Positions 16,424 through 23,479 of a DNA stretch of 64,000 nucleotides are shown one piece after another. Every line of letters begins with the position of its first letter. Positions within the stretch are counted from its first letter, which is position 1. The translations under genes and the position numbers were made by a program. A model generated the notes under the pieces. The model did no database searches. It had not been told where the DNA came from and saw only the letters and a program-made list of their open reading frames with translations. The stretch comes from Paenibacillus sp. J5C2022 (GTDB taxonomy: Bacteria > Bacillota > Bacilli > Paenibacillales > Paenibacillaceae): the NCBI RefSeq assembly GCF_025567625.1, contig NZ_JAOQJC010000037.1:1-64000 (forward strand), given 5' to 3'.

Positions 16424-18337
16424 ATGGGACGAATCGGTATCAAAATGGTCGTATGGATGATGGCTTATCTGTTCCTGGCTTCGGGAGCGCTTGCTTATGC
16501 CCAGCCCGGGGATCAGAAGGAATCCGTCATCATCAGTCAGTGGGAAATGCTGTGGGAAGCACCAGGACAGAAGCAGACGATTGAAGAAGTGATGCAATTG
16601 GAGGACGAGCATTGGTTCGACGTTATGGCAGATGAGGAGTATCCGACGGTGCCTGACGAAGTTTCTTCCGCTTGGCTCAAGATTCAGCTGCCGGAGCTGA
16701 CTGACATGCGCCCCGCGATTTTGTTCGAGAAGCTATACGCCAAAGATGTGGTGATGTATATAGATGGTGAAGTGGTGTTTGAGAGGTATAAAGATTATAA
16801 ATACAATTTGAATGAGATTGTAATTCCATTGTTTGAAACGGAAAGTAATCAGGAAATCTATATTAACATTAATAAAGGCGGATATAAATTAGGATTATTT
16901 AAAGAAGTGAACGTTGGGTATTTCGATAGTATATTTAAAAAATTCACAAAAACTGATTTGGTAGATGTCATATTGGGAGCAGCACTTATTATTATTTCTT
17001 TCTTTATGCTTATAAGTGCATTGTTTGTGAATAGGAATTTCTTACCAGGATGGAATTCTCTTTTTACAATCATGTTTTGTATTGGAATAATGATATTAAC
17101 TTATTCTACATTGATTGAAAAAATCTATCCTCAACTTGGGTTAATTTCTTACTATGCATTCGATGTGGCATCAACTATATTAATACCGGCATTCTTCTTC
17201 TTTTTTGAAAAAGTATTCGGTAACGGTCCGTATCGATTGATTTCTATGTTTAAAAAAGTCCAGTTTGCGGTGGCATTTTTTTCGATATTTTTGTTGTCAG
17301 GAAGTTTTATTTTTGATTCTATGTTAAACATCTATAGTTCAGTGGGGATGTTCGTTTTTTCATCGGCTGCACTAATAGGTAATGTAATTCTGTTAGGCGC
17401 ACTTGTTTATCAGTGCTGGTATGGGAATAAGGATGCCATTATTTTGAGTAGTGGTCTTGGCATATTTTTAGTGGTCGGTATAGGGGAAATGGTTTGGTAT
17501 TATGTAAAGGACAGGCAGTATGAAATGTTTTATTGGAAGATTAGTCTATTATTTTTTCTCGCAGGGTTAATTATTATTATGGTTCGAAAAGTAATGAGAA
17601 ATTATGAGCAAGCTATATTGTATTCGAAACAGATTGAAGTTTTCAATAACGAATTGCAGAGAGCAGAAAGAATAGAAACGATCAGTCAATTAGCAGCTTC
17701 TGTTGCGCACGAAGTGAGGAACCCATTGCAGGTAACCAGAGGGTTCCTACAGTTACTTGGCGGGCGAATGAACGATAGTCATCAAAAATATATGCATTTG
17801 GCTATTAATGAACTTGATCGAGCATCGGAAATCATAACAGATTTTTTAACATTCGCTAAACCAGATTTAGGGGAAGAACAATATTTAAATATCGGAGAAG
17901 AAGTTCGTCAAATTGAAGTCATTCTTGGGCCTTTAGCCACATTACATGGTGGTGTGTTACAATTAAATATTATTGACGATGTGTATATTCAAGGGAACTC
18001 ATCTAAGTTCAAACAGGCACTGATCAATTTAATAAAAAATAGTATTGAAGCATTTAACGAAGAAGGAATTGTCTCAATTACCGTTAAACTGAGTAAGGAA
18101 CCAGATGAAATTATCATCTCAATTAAAGATAATGGGGAAGGAATAGCTGAGGAAGATATTGCTCGTCTTGGTGAGCCCTACTATTCTAAAAAGACAAAAG
18201 GTACGGGACTTGGTTTGATGGTTACCTATAGAATAATTGAAGCAATGCAAGGAAAGCTACATTTTAAAAGCAAGGTTGGGGTGGGAACGGAAGTGTTGTT
18301 AATATTTCCTTGTATGCAAAAAGCCGATGAAGGTTAG
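16424..18337 (+). CDS. Membrane sensor histidine kinase
   Basis: 637 residues. A signal sequence (to about residue 27) is followed by an extracellular domain of about 150 residues, then seven or eight hydrophobic spans (about 185-390), a short coil, the phosphoacceptor H-box SVAHEVRNPLQV (about 427), N-box NLIKNSIEAF, and ATP-lid boxes DNGEGIAEED and GTGLGLMVTYR. The kinase core resembles the sporulation-type KinB/KinD class that signals to a distant regulator; no response regulator is adjacent. From about codon 107 on the gene is clearly AT-rich, unlike its first 300 bp and its left neighbours. It converges on the RiPP precursor gene. Confidence 0.9.
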   Translation: MGRIGIKMVVWMMAYLFLASGALAYAQPGDQKESVIISQWEMLWEAPGQKQTIEEVMQLEDEHWFDVMADEEYPTVPDEVSSAWLKIQLPELTDMRPAILFEKLYAKDVVMYIDGEVVFERYKDYKYNLNEIVIPLFETESNQEIYININKGGYKLGLFKEVNVGYFDSIFKKFTKTDLVDVILGAALIIISFFMLISALFVNRNFLPGWNSLFTIMFCIGIMILTYSTLIEKIYPQLGLISYYAFDVASTILIPAFFFFFEKVFGNGPYRLISMFKKVQFAVAFFSIFLLSGSFIFDSMLNIYSSVGMFVFSSAALIGNVILLGALVYQCWYGNKDAIILSSGLGIFLVVGIGEMVWYYVKDRQYEMFYWKISLLFFLAGLIIIMVRKVMRNYEQAILYSKQIEVFNNELQRAERIETISQLAASVAHEVRNPLQVTRGFLQLLGGRMNDSHQKYMHLAINELDRASEIITDFLTFAKPDLGEEQYLNIGEEVRQIEVILGPLATLHGGVLQLNIIDDVYIQGNSSKFKQALINLIKNSIEAFNEEGIVSITVKLSKEPDEIIISIKDNGEGIAEEDIARLGEPYYSKKTKGTGLGLMVTYRIIEAMQGKLHFKSKVGVGTEVLLIFPCMQKADEG

Positions 18338-18358
18338 GTCTCATCGGCTAATTTTTTT
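18320..18358. terminator. Bidirectional terminator between kinase and precursor genes
   Basis: AGCCGATGA (18322-18330) pairs with TCATCGGCT (18341-18349); T7 follows on the plus strand and T5 follows on the minus strand. The 5' arm overlaps the last codons of the kinase gene. It serves both convergent genes. Confidence 0.88.
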
Positions 18359-18596
18359 AATCCCACATAGGCCCTTTAACACTTCCGTCATCGACAGAAG
18401 CCGGGTTTTGAGGAAGTACCAAATAGTAGGAATCTTCTGTCTCTTCTAGTACTTGAAGATTGATGTTTGCTGGTACATCGACATTGAAAGCGTCTTTAAT
18501 TGCGGCTTTTGGATCAGCCAAGAGCTGCTGTTTGAATTGTGCGTCAGCCCAGGCTTTCTCGATAATTTGCTGACCTAGTTCTTGTTTAGTAGGCAC
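18357..18596 (-). CDS. NHLP-leader RiPP precursor peptide ending in Met-Trp-Asp
   Basis: 79 residues from GTG 18596. The body has the hallmarks of a nitrile-hydratase-alpha-like leader (NHLP family): KAWADAQFKQQLLADPKAAI, then a short beta part ending in the typical YYLVLP near residue 57-62. After that only about 17 residues remain (QNPASVDDGSVKGPMWD), the putative core, with one Trp at the penultimate position and no Cys, Ser-rich or Thr-rich stretch. GAGAGG lies 9 nt before GTG 18596; ATG 18605 would sit against that site. An isoprenoid-synthase-like gene ends 102 bp upstream on the same strand, which suggests Trp prenylation (inference, by analogy with ComX). Confidence 0.82.
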   Translation of the reverse strand: MPTKQELGQQIIEKAWADAQFKQQLLADPKAAIKDAFNVDVPANINLQVLEETEDSYYLVLPQNPASVDDGSVKGPMWD

Positions 18597-18698
18597 ACTA
18601 ATCATCCTCTCAAATATGTATAATGTTACCATGACTAGTGTACCATTCAATTTCGACAAAATCTACAAAATGTTTCGTTTTTCCTACAAATTTATACA

Positions 18699-19679
18699 TT
18701 ACTTCACTTGTGAGTGGAAATGATAGTTCAAACCGCCTAGTAGCAAAGCCGACTTTTTGGAAGCTATATGATCGGCCGTCTCCGTCAAACATGCCACCAT
18801 ATAGGACTGGAAGCCAATAAGAGGAGACGGTATGCCTTCCAAGAGCAGAAGCTTCTCATAGTTGTCTTTAGCAAATGCGGCATATCGGTTCATGCAGCAG
18901 TGGACGTAGATGGCCGTCTCTACTTGCTCCTTCGTTAAGCGGGTTATCGAACCTTCTTCAGATGAACGTCCATTGACTCCGCCTGCTTGAGAAGCAAAGT
19001 CGGATGCAATCATCGCCAGCAGCCCGTTATAGCTGCCCTCTTTCATGTCCTCCTCCCAATCGGCCCAGTCGTCCAGCATTTGCAAGGTCATGAGTGCGAT
19101 ATCGACGGCTTGTTCTGATTTTGCGATGTTATGCGGCTGTCCCGCCAGCAGCCAGGCGGCTACGCATGAGACTTTGACGGGACCGGCCTTTCCCGCGGTA
19201 CGCAACGGGTCGTTCAGGAAGTAGTTCGCATCGCCCTCATTCACGACACAATCCGCCCATACGCTTACATACTGTTCATAATGCTGCCAGAACGGGCTGT
19301 CGGATGGGAATAAGGAACGGAATACGGCGAACATCTCCAAATAAAAAAGATTGCCCAGGGCAAGCTGCTGCTTCAAGCCGGAAGCGTCCATGGGACCATC
19401 GTCCATGACATCATCCTGAATAAAAAAGTACAGCATGCCATATACATTGGCTAATGACAGTTGTCCGCATTGCTCGTTCGTCAGTCCGGCTTGATCTTGC
19501 AGCCAGTAGGGGAGCAATGTGCATATATAATCTTTGCCTTTGTCCTGCTTGACGGGATTGAACTTCTCTGCATATTGCAGGCCGATCTCGTTGAGCGGAG
19601 GCGGAAACTTTGCAATACGTTCTGACGCAGCACGATAAACTTCAGTCAATTGCTCGATGTAGCTTTCATACCAGATCAT
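18699..19679 (-). CDS. Class I isoprenoid synthase-fold protein, candidate peptide prenyltransferase
   Basis: 326 residues. Two Asp-rich metal-binding motifs typical of the fold are seen: FIQDDVMDD at residues 86-94 and MLDDWADWEED at 201-211. The first resembles prenyl-chain synthases and ComQ; the second has the DDxxD-like form. There is no signal peptide. AGGGGAA precedes ATG 19679. Its only same-strand companion is the NHLP precursor gene 102 bp downstream, the same order as comQ-comX. A terpene synthase or carotenoid-type enzyme remains possible. The gene body has normal GC but its last codons enter the AT-rich block that covers the precursor and kinase. Confidence 0.75.
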   Translation of the reverse strand: MIWYESYIEQLTEVYRAASERIAKFPPPLNEIGLQYAEKFNPVKQDKGKDYICTLLPYWLQDQAGLTNEQCGQLSLANVYGMLYFFIQDDVMDDGPMDASGLKQQLALGNLFYLEMFAVFRSLFPSDSPFWQHYEQYVSVWADCVVNEGDANYFLNDPLRTAGKAGPVKVSCVAAWLLAGQPHNIAKSEQAVDIALMTLQMLDDWADWEEDMKEGSYNGLLAMIASDFASQAGGVNGRSSEEGSITRLTKEQVETAIYVHCCMNRYAAFAKDNYEKLLLLEGIPSPLIGFQSYMVACLTETADHIASKKSALLLGGLNYHFHSQVK

Positions 19680-19810
19680 AGCCTATTCCCCTTTTTTAGC
19701 GTGTAACCTATGTCTTTGCTACTAATCATAATATAGCATGAAAGAGCATCCGGAATAGAAGAAGTTTACAGGAATTGAAATATGTTTGAAGCTCAGGAGA
19801 CAACAATAGG

Positions 19811-20011
19811 TTGAGTAAAGGAGAAAAATCCAGTAGAATGGAGGGAGATTGATAGACGTTCAAGTTTTGTACACAATTTCGCCTGAGAGGCGAATCCGAA
19901 AAACTAGACTTAAGTCGGGGGATCATCTATACCTGCAGCAGGTTAAAATTATCCGTCTCCTGCATTAAAGTTAATACTTAGACGAGAGTTCTTTAATGTG
20001 GAGGTATACGC
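19811..20011 (+). promoter_or_regulatory. Promoter and long leader of the papain-like peptidase gene
   Basis: TTGAGT at 19811-19816, 17-bp spacer, TAGAAT at 19834-19839 predicts a start near 19846 and a leader of about 165 nt. The leader contains the hairpin TCGCCTGAGAGGCGA and a CTGCAG-centred inverted repeat. The stretch AATCCG...GGGGGATC vaguely recalls the first part of the c-di-AMP riboswitch but the rest of that motif is missing. The 332-bp stretch 19680-20011 holds nothing else recognisable. Confidence 0.4.
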
Positions 20012-20581
20012 ATGAATAGAGATAAAGATATATACATTTTGTTGACAGATACAGGAACAGTGCTTACGAAAATTATAAGATCTTTTACCAAGGACCCTCT
20101 CAATCATGCGTCCATTGCCTTCGATGCGGATTTGAATGAAGTCTACAGCTTCGGGCGCAAAAATCCAAGCAATCCTTTCATAGCCGGATTTGTTCGGGAG
20201 GATGTCCGCAATACGTTCTTCGAGGACTCTATGTGCGCGATCTACCGAATTCGGGTAGGCTACAACACCTATAACAGCATCAGAGCCGAGATTCAGCATT
20301 TCATGCGCAATCAAGAGAAATACCGTTATAATTTGATCGGCATGCTTGGCGTCGTATTCAATGTCGAATGGGAAAGAAAGAATCGCTACTTCTGTTCCCA
20401 ATTCGTAACGACCGTCTTCGCGCGCAGCGGAGTGAATCTGGTGAGCAAATCGCCGCTGCTCGTGACCCCGGGCGATCTGCAGAAGACTTCGGTAATGGAG
20501 CTAGTATACCACGGAAGACTGCATGCTTATGCAGGATGCGACCAGCTTTCCTCCTCAACCAGCTCGTTCCGAACCGCATAA
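20012..20581 (+). CDS. Permuted papain-like (YiiX/NlpC-P60 clan) amidase-like protein
   Basis: 189 residues without signal peptide. The order of active-site candidates is permuted: His in PLNHASIAFD near residue 31 comes before Cys in RYFCSQFVTTVFARSG near 131, the arrangement of the YiiX/LRAT-like branch. Such enzymes cleave amide or ester bonds in cell-wall, lipid or peptide substrates. GTGGAGG precedes ATG 20012. It is a single-gene unit between the prenyltransferase-like gene (divergent) and the LuxR regulator (convergent), with its own promoter and terminator. A role in the neighbouring peptide locus is possible but unsupported. Confidence 0.8.
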   Translation: MNRDKDIYILLTDTGTVLTKIIRSFTKDPLNHASIAFDADLNEVYSFGRKNPSNPFIAGFVREDVRNTFFEDSMCAIYRIRVGYNTYNSIRAEIQHFMRNQEKYRYNLIGMLGVVFNVEWERKNRYFCSQFVTTVFARSGVNLVSKSPLLVTPGDLQKTSVMELVYHGRLHAYAGCDQLSSSTSSFRTA

Positions 20582-20586
20582 GGAAG

Positions 20587-20629
20587 AAGACCTCCATTGC
20601 AAAGATCAATGCAGAGGTCTTTTTTTTGT
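20587..20629 (+). terminator. Rho-independent terminator
   Basis: AAGACCTC (20587-20594) pairs with GAGGTCTT (20614-20621), inner CATTG/CAATG, followed by a run of T. Begins a few bases after the peptidase stop codon. Confidence 0.9.
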
Positions 20630-20715
20630 TCAGGCGGATTTGTCGACCCGTGGTGGAGGAGCGGATGTATCGGTTGCCATAGCGCTTAATCGGCTTGGAA
20701 TGGGTGATGAGCAGG

Positions 20716-21381
20716 TTAATCCACTGCTTCTTCCATCATGCTTTTCAACAGCAAGACGGCTTTCGTCCGATCGTTGGTGCCGATTTTGGCATATATATCG
20801 CTTAAATAGTTTTTCACCGTGCCTTGCGTCAACCGTAGTTTTTCGGCGATTTCCCGGGTGTCATCCCCCTCCACAAGCAGCCTCGCCAAGTCGAGCTCGC
20901 GTGGGGTGAAGTCCAATTTTTCGCCCGCTTTTTCATAGCGGTTGTTCGTATTCCGAATATTGAGGGCGAGCTTGCGCGCCACTTTGCCGGTTAACATCAA
21001 ATTGCCGGATAGCGCCTCGTGAATGGACTGCGCCAGCTTCTCCCCATCGATGTCTTTGAGCAAATAACCGGAAGCTCCGTTGCTCAAAGCTTCTATGATA
21101 TACTCATCATCGTCGAAGGTAGTCAGGATGAGGATGACCGCCTGCGGGTGGCGTTCTTTGATGGCCCCGGTAGCCTTGACGCCTCCCATTCCCGGCATCC
21201 GGATATCCATCAGGATGATGTCAGGCGTAACCGAGCGAAGCTGTTCGAGTGCTTCTTCGCCGCTTTGCGCTGTCCCGACGACCACAATATCCGGCCTTAT
21301 CGACAGCAATGTTTCCAGACCTTCCAGCATGATCTTCTGATCGTCAACAAGCATGACGCCGATCGTGCGATCGTTATTCAT
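20716..21381 (-). CDS. LuxR/NarL-type response regulator
   Basis: 221 residues. Receiver domain with acidic pocket LVDDQ (residues 11-15), phosphoacceptor Asp59 in ILMDIRMPG, and Lys in YLLKDI; C-terminal LuxR-type helix-turn-helix (LDFTPRELDLARLL through GTVKNYLSDIYAKIG). ATG 21381 is preferred because AAGGGGGT precedes it; it overlaps the kinase stop by 8 bp, so the two are translationally coupled partners. Targets unknown; in this gene group the adjacent membrane protease or a transporter is often controlled. Confidence 0.93.
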   Translation of the reverse strand: MNNDRTIGVMLVDDQKIMLEGLETLLSIRPDIVVVGTAQSGEEALEQLRSVTPDIILMDIRMPGMGGVKATGAIKERHPQAVILILTTFDDDEYIIEALSNGASGYLLKDIDGEKLAQSIHEALSGNLMLTGKVARKLALNIRNTNNRYEKAGEKLDFTPRELDLARLLVEGDDTREIAEKLRLTQGTVKNYLSDIYAKIGTNDRTKAVLLLKSMMEEAVD

Positions 21382-22540
21382 TCGGTAACCCCCTTGCGAC
21401 AGGCATTCGGATCTCGACAACAAATCCCTTCCCGGATTCGCTGCTCACGCTGAATTGTCCGCCGATCGCTTCGATTCGGTTCGCCATCGTATTCAGGCCG
21501 AACCCATACACGATGGGATCGCTGCCTTCGCCATTGTCTTTAACCGTCATATGAATCGTCTCTTCGCGCTCACGGATCGAGATCTCGATCCGGGTTGCTA
21601 TGCCGTGCTTCAGCGCATTGGTTATGGATTCCTTGATCGCGCTTGACATCACGTACTCCTGCAGCGATATGAGCGGAGCAGCCACCTCGTAATAAAATGC
21701 GAATTGAACGCCCGTCTGCTTCGACGTATCGGCGATAAGCAGTTTAATTCCTTCCTCTAGCCCCAATCCGCTACCGCCGATTCCTTTCTCGGCTTTCAAT
21801 GCTTTGACAACTTGCCGGATATCTCCGAGTCCCTGCTTCATCTGCTGGCGAGCGACCAGAATTTTCCAATAGACCTCTTCCGGCTTCTTATCGAACAGCA
21901 ATTGGGCTCCCTCCAGGGCGACGATCGCTGTCGTCAGCGTATGGCCCACCGTATCGTGCACCTCTTCTGCGATTCTGCTTCGCTCTTTCAACGCCGCCAT
22001 CTCTTCTCTCATTCTTGCCTCCTGCACCAAGGCTTCGTTCAAGCGCAGGCTCATCTCTCTCTGATTCAGCAGCAGCTTGGTGGCCCAGATCGGAACGACC
22101 AGACACGAGAAGCTCAATATATCGAATACGTTGCCCCATATTTCTCCGTCTGCCGACCAGATGAAAATATAGGTTAAATAGCCGCCGTAGACAAGGGGCA
22201 AAGCATACCACGCCTTATAATGCAGAATAATGTCCGCGGCAAAAATAATCAGCGCAATGCCTTCGATCTCGGTACCGCTTTGCAGGAACAGCATAAAGAG
22301 CAGCACGATTTCCGTGACTGGCGATACGGCGGCAACGAGACGGTATTTGGGCTGGCTTAACACCGGTTTCGAATGCCTGAAAAAATAAAGTCCGATCAAA
22401 AGCGCGACAATCGCCAGGCCTTTAAAATGAGAGAGAACGTTGAAGAGCAGCAACAGAATCACGTAGGAGCATGCCAGCCCATAGAAAAAGAGTCTGGATA
22501 CTTTCGTATTGCTTAGCGTATTGACGGTGGAAATCGACAT
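21374..22540 (-). CDS. Histidine kinase of the DesK/ComP (HisKA_3) class
   Basis: 388 residues. Five or six hydrophobic spans fill residues 10-165 with little extracellular sequence; a coiled segment leads into the phosphoacceptor region RIAEEVHDTVGHTLT (about residue 205) of the HisKA_3 class, and a GHKL ATPase domain follows (DNGEGSDPIVYGFGLNTMA). ATG 22540 lies 8 nt after AGGGGAAG; GTG 22549 is too close to that site. It pairs with the LuxR-type regulator it overlaps and follows the CPBP protease gene by 30 bp. Kinases of this class include ComP and other peptide or membrane-state sensors. Confidence 0.92.
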   Translation of the reverse strand: MSISTVNTLSNTKVSRLFFYGLACSYVILLLLFNVLSHFKGLAIVALLIGLYFFRHSKPVLSQPKYRLVAAVSPVTEIVLLFMLFLQSGTEIEGIALIIFAADIILHYKAWYALPLVYGGYLTYIFIWSADGEIWGNVFDILSFSCLVVPIWATKLLLNQREMSLRLNEALVQEARMREEMAALKERSRIAEEVHDTVGHTLTTAIVALEGAQLLFDKKPEEVYWKILVARQQMKQGLGDIRQVVKALKAEKGIGGSGLGLEEGIKLLIADTSKQTGVQFAFYYEVAAPLISLQEYVMSSAIKESITNALKHGIATRIEISIREREETIHMTVKDNGEGSDPIVYGFGLNTMANRIEAIGGQFSVSSESGKGFVVEIRMPVARGLPNE

Positions 22541-22570
22541 GAGACGCACTTCCCCTGAAAATTAATCACT

Positions 22571-23347
22571 TCAAGCAAGTCCCAGTATGCCAATAAAAAC
22601 GCCCAATAGCAACGGGATGGCTTCGACGCCATGAATAATGACGGACGGCCAAAAGCTGCGATACTTGGCATTCAAAAAGCCATAAAAAAGCGAGCCAATG
22701 ACAAGCAGCGGCATTTCCGCTATTTTATGCAGGTGATAGGCCCCGAACAAAATGCCGTTCACGGCCCAATCCCAGTTGCCGAAGGCTCCCCGCATCTTCG
22801 GCAGCAGAACTCCCCGGAAGAACAGCTCCTCCCCCAATACATAATTGAAAATGCAGCTGACCAGCGCAATGCCGAGCAGATACCAATCGCCGACAAACTC
22901 GGGGCTCACCAGATTCTGGATCATTGTGTAATCTTCAGGTGCCATGAACGGGAAAAGCCGTATCATCGCTTCGCTCATGAATTCAAACCATCCCGAGCTT
23001 TCAAAGAAAAAGGCATACATGATGATTGGGACCGTGAATGCGTATGCGAGCTTGTAGACTCGGTGCGATCTGGGATGAAGCGGGTGGTTCAGCCACAATC
23101 TCGTCTTCAGCTTCTGCCAGCTCAGATCGCCCAGTTCCCGTTTCAAAACAATGACGGAGAGGACAAACTGCCAGATCATGCCGACAATCATAAGCAGCCA
23201 ATACAGGATGCCGGGGTGCAAATCGACGACAGGCGCCAATACCGGCATCACTCCGAATCGAAGAATGAACATCGGCACCGCCACCAACGCCCATAATCCC
23301 ATTATTTTGCTCACGCTGTACTGCTTTATTTCCATTTCGTTGCGCAA
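22571..23347 (-). CDS. CPBP (CAAX/Abi) family intramembrane metalloprotease
   Basis: About 258 residues, eight hydrophobic spans. The family signature is clear: EELFFRGVLLPKM (Glu-Glu and Arg of motif 1, about residue 178) and GAYHLHK (His of motif 2), with a further acidic/His motif near IIHGVEAIP. Members cleave prenylated proteins in eukaryotes and take part in bacteriocin or pheromone maturation or immunity in Firmicutes. The start is uncertain: TTG 23347 has AAGGAG at 8 nt; GTG 23356 and ATG 23335 are alternatives. It heads the operon with the kinase and regulator. Confidence 0.85.
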   Translation of the reverse strand: MRNEMEIKQYSVSKIMGLWALVAVPMFILRFGVMPVLAPVVDLHPGILYWLLMIVGMIWQFVLSVIVLKRELGDLSWQKLKTRLWLNHPLHPRSHRVYKLAYAFTVPIIMYAFFFESSGWFEFMSEAMIRLFPFMAPEDYTMIQNLVSPEFVGDWYLLGIALVSCIFNYVLGEELFFRGVLLPKMRGAFGNWDWAVNGILFGAYHLHKIAEMPLLVIGSLFYGFLNAKYRSFWPSVIIHGVEAIPLLLGVFIGILGLA

Positions 23348-23479
23348 TCTTTCCACTCCTTCTTCGAAGACGATTTAAGTTCCCAATTAACGATATAAAA
23401 AAAGGGCGTCATATGATAAGTGACGATCGTCATACAGAACCGGATCGATTCAATCGTCTTCGTTGAAGGCTATGTCGAG

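Noticed and set aside
18357..18596. Nitrile hydratase subunit or fragment
   Set aside because: The metal-binding Cys cluster of nitrile hydratase alpha is absent and the protein is only 79 residues; the similarity is to the leader-peptide family.
19855..19960. c-di-AMP (ydaO) riboswitch
   Set aside because: Only short fragments resemble its 5' part; the conserved GGGGcGAAUC and CCCGUCAGCUAACC elements are not found before the gene start.
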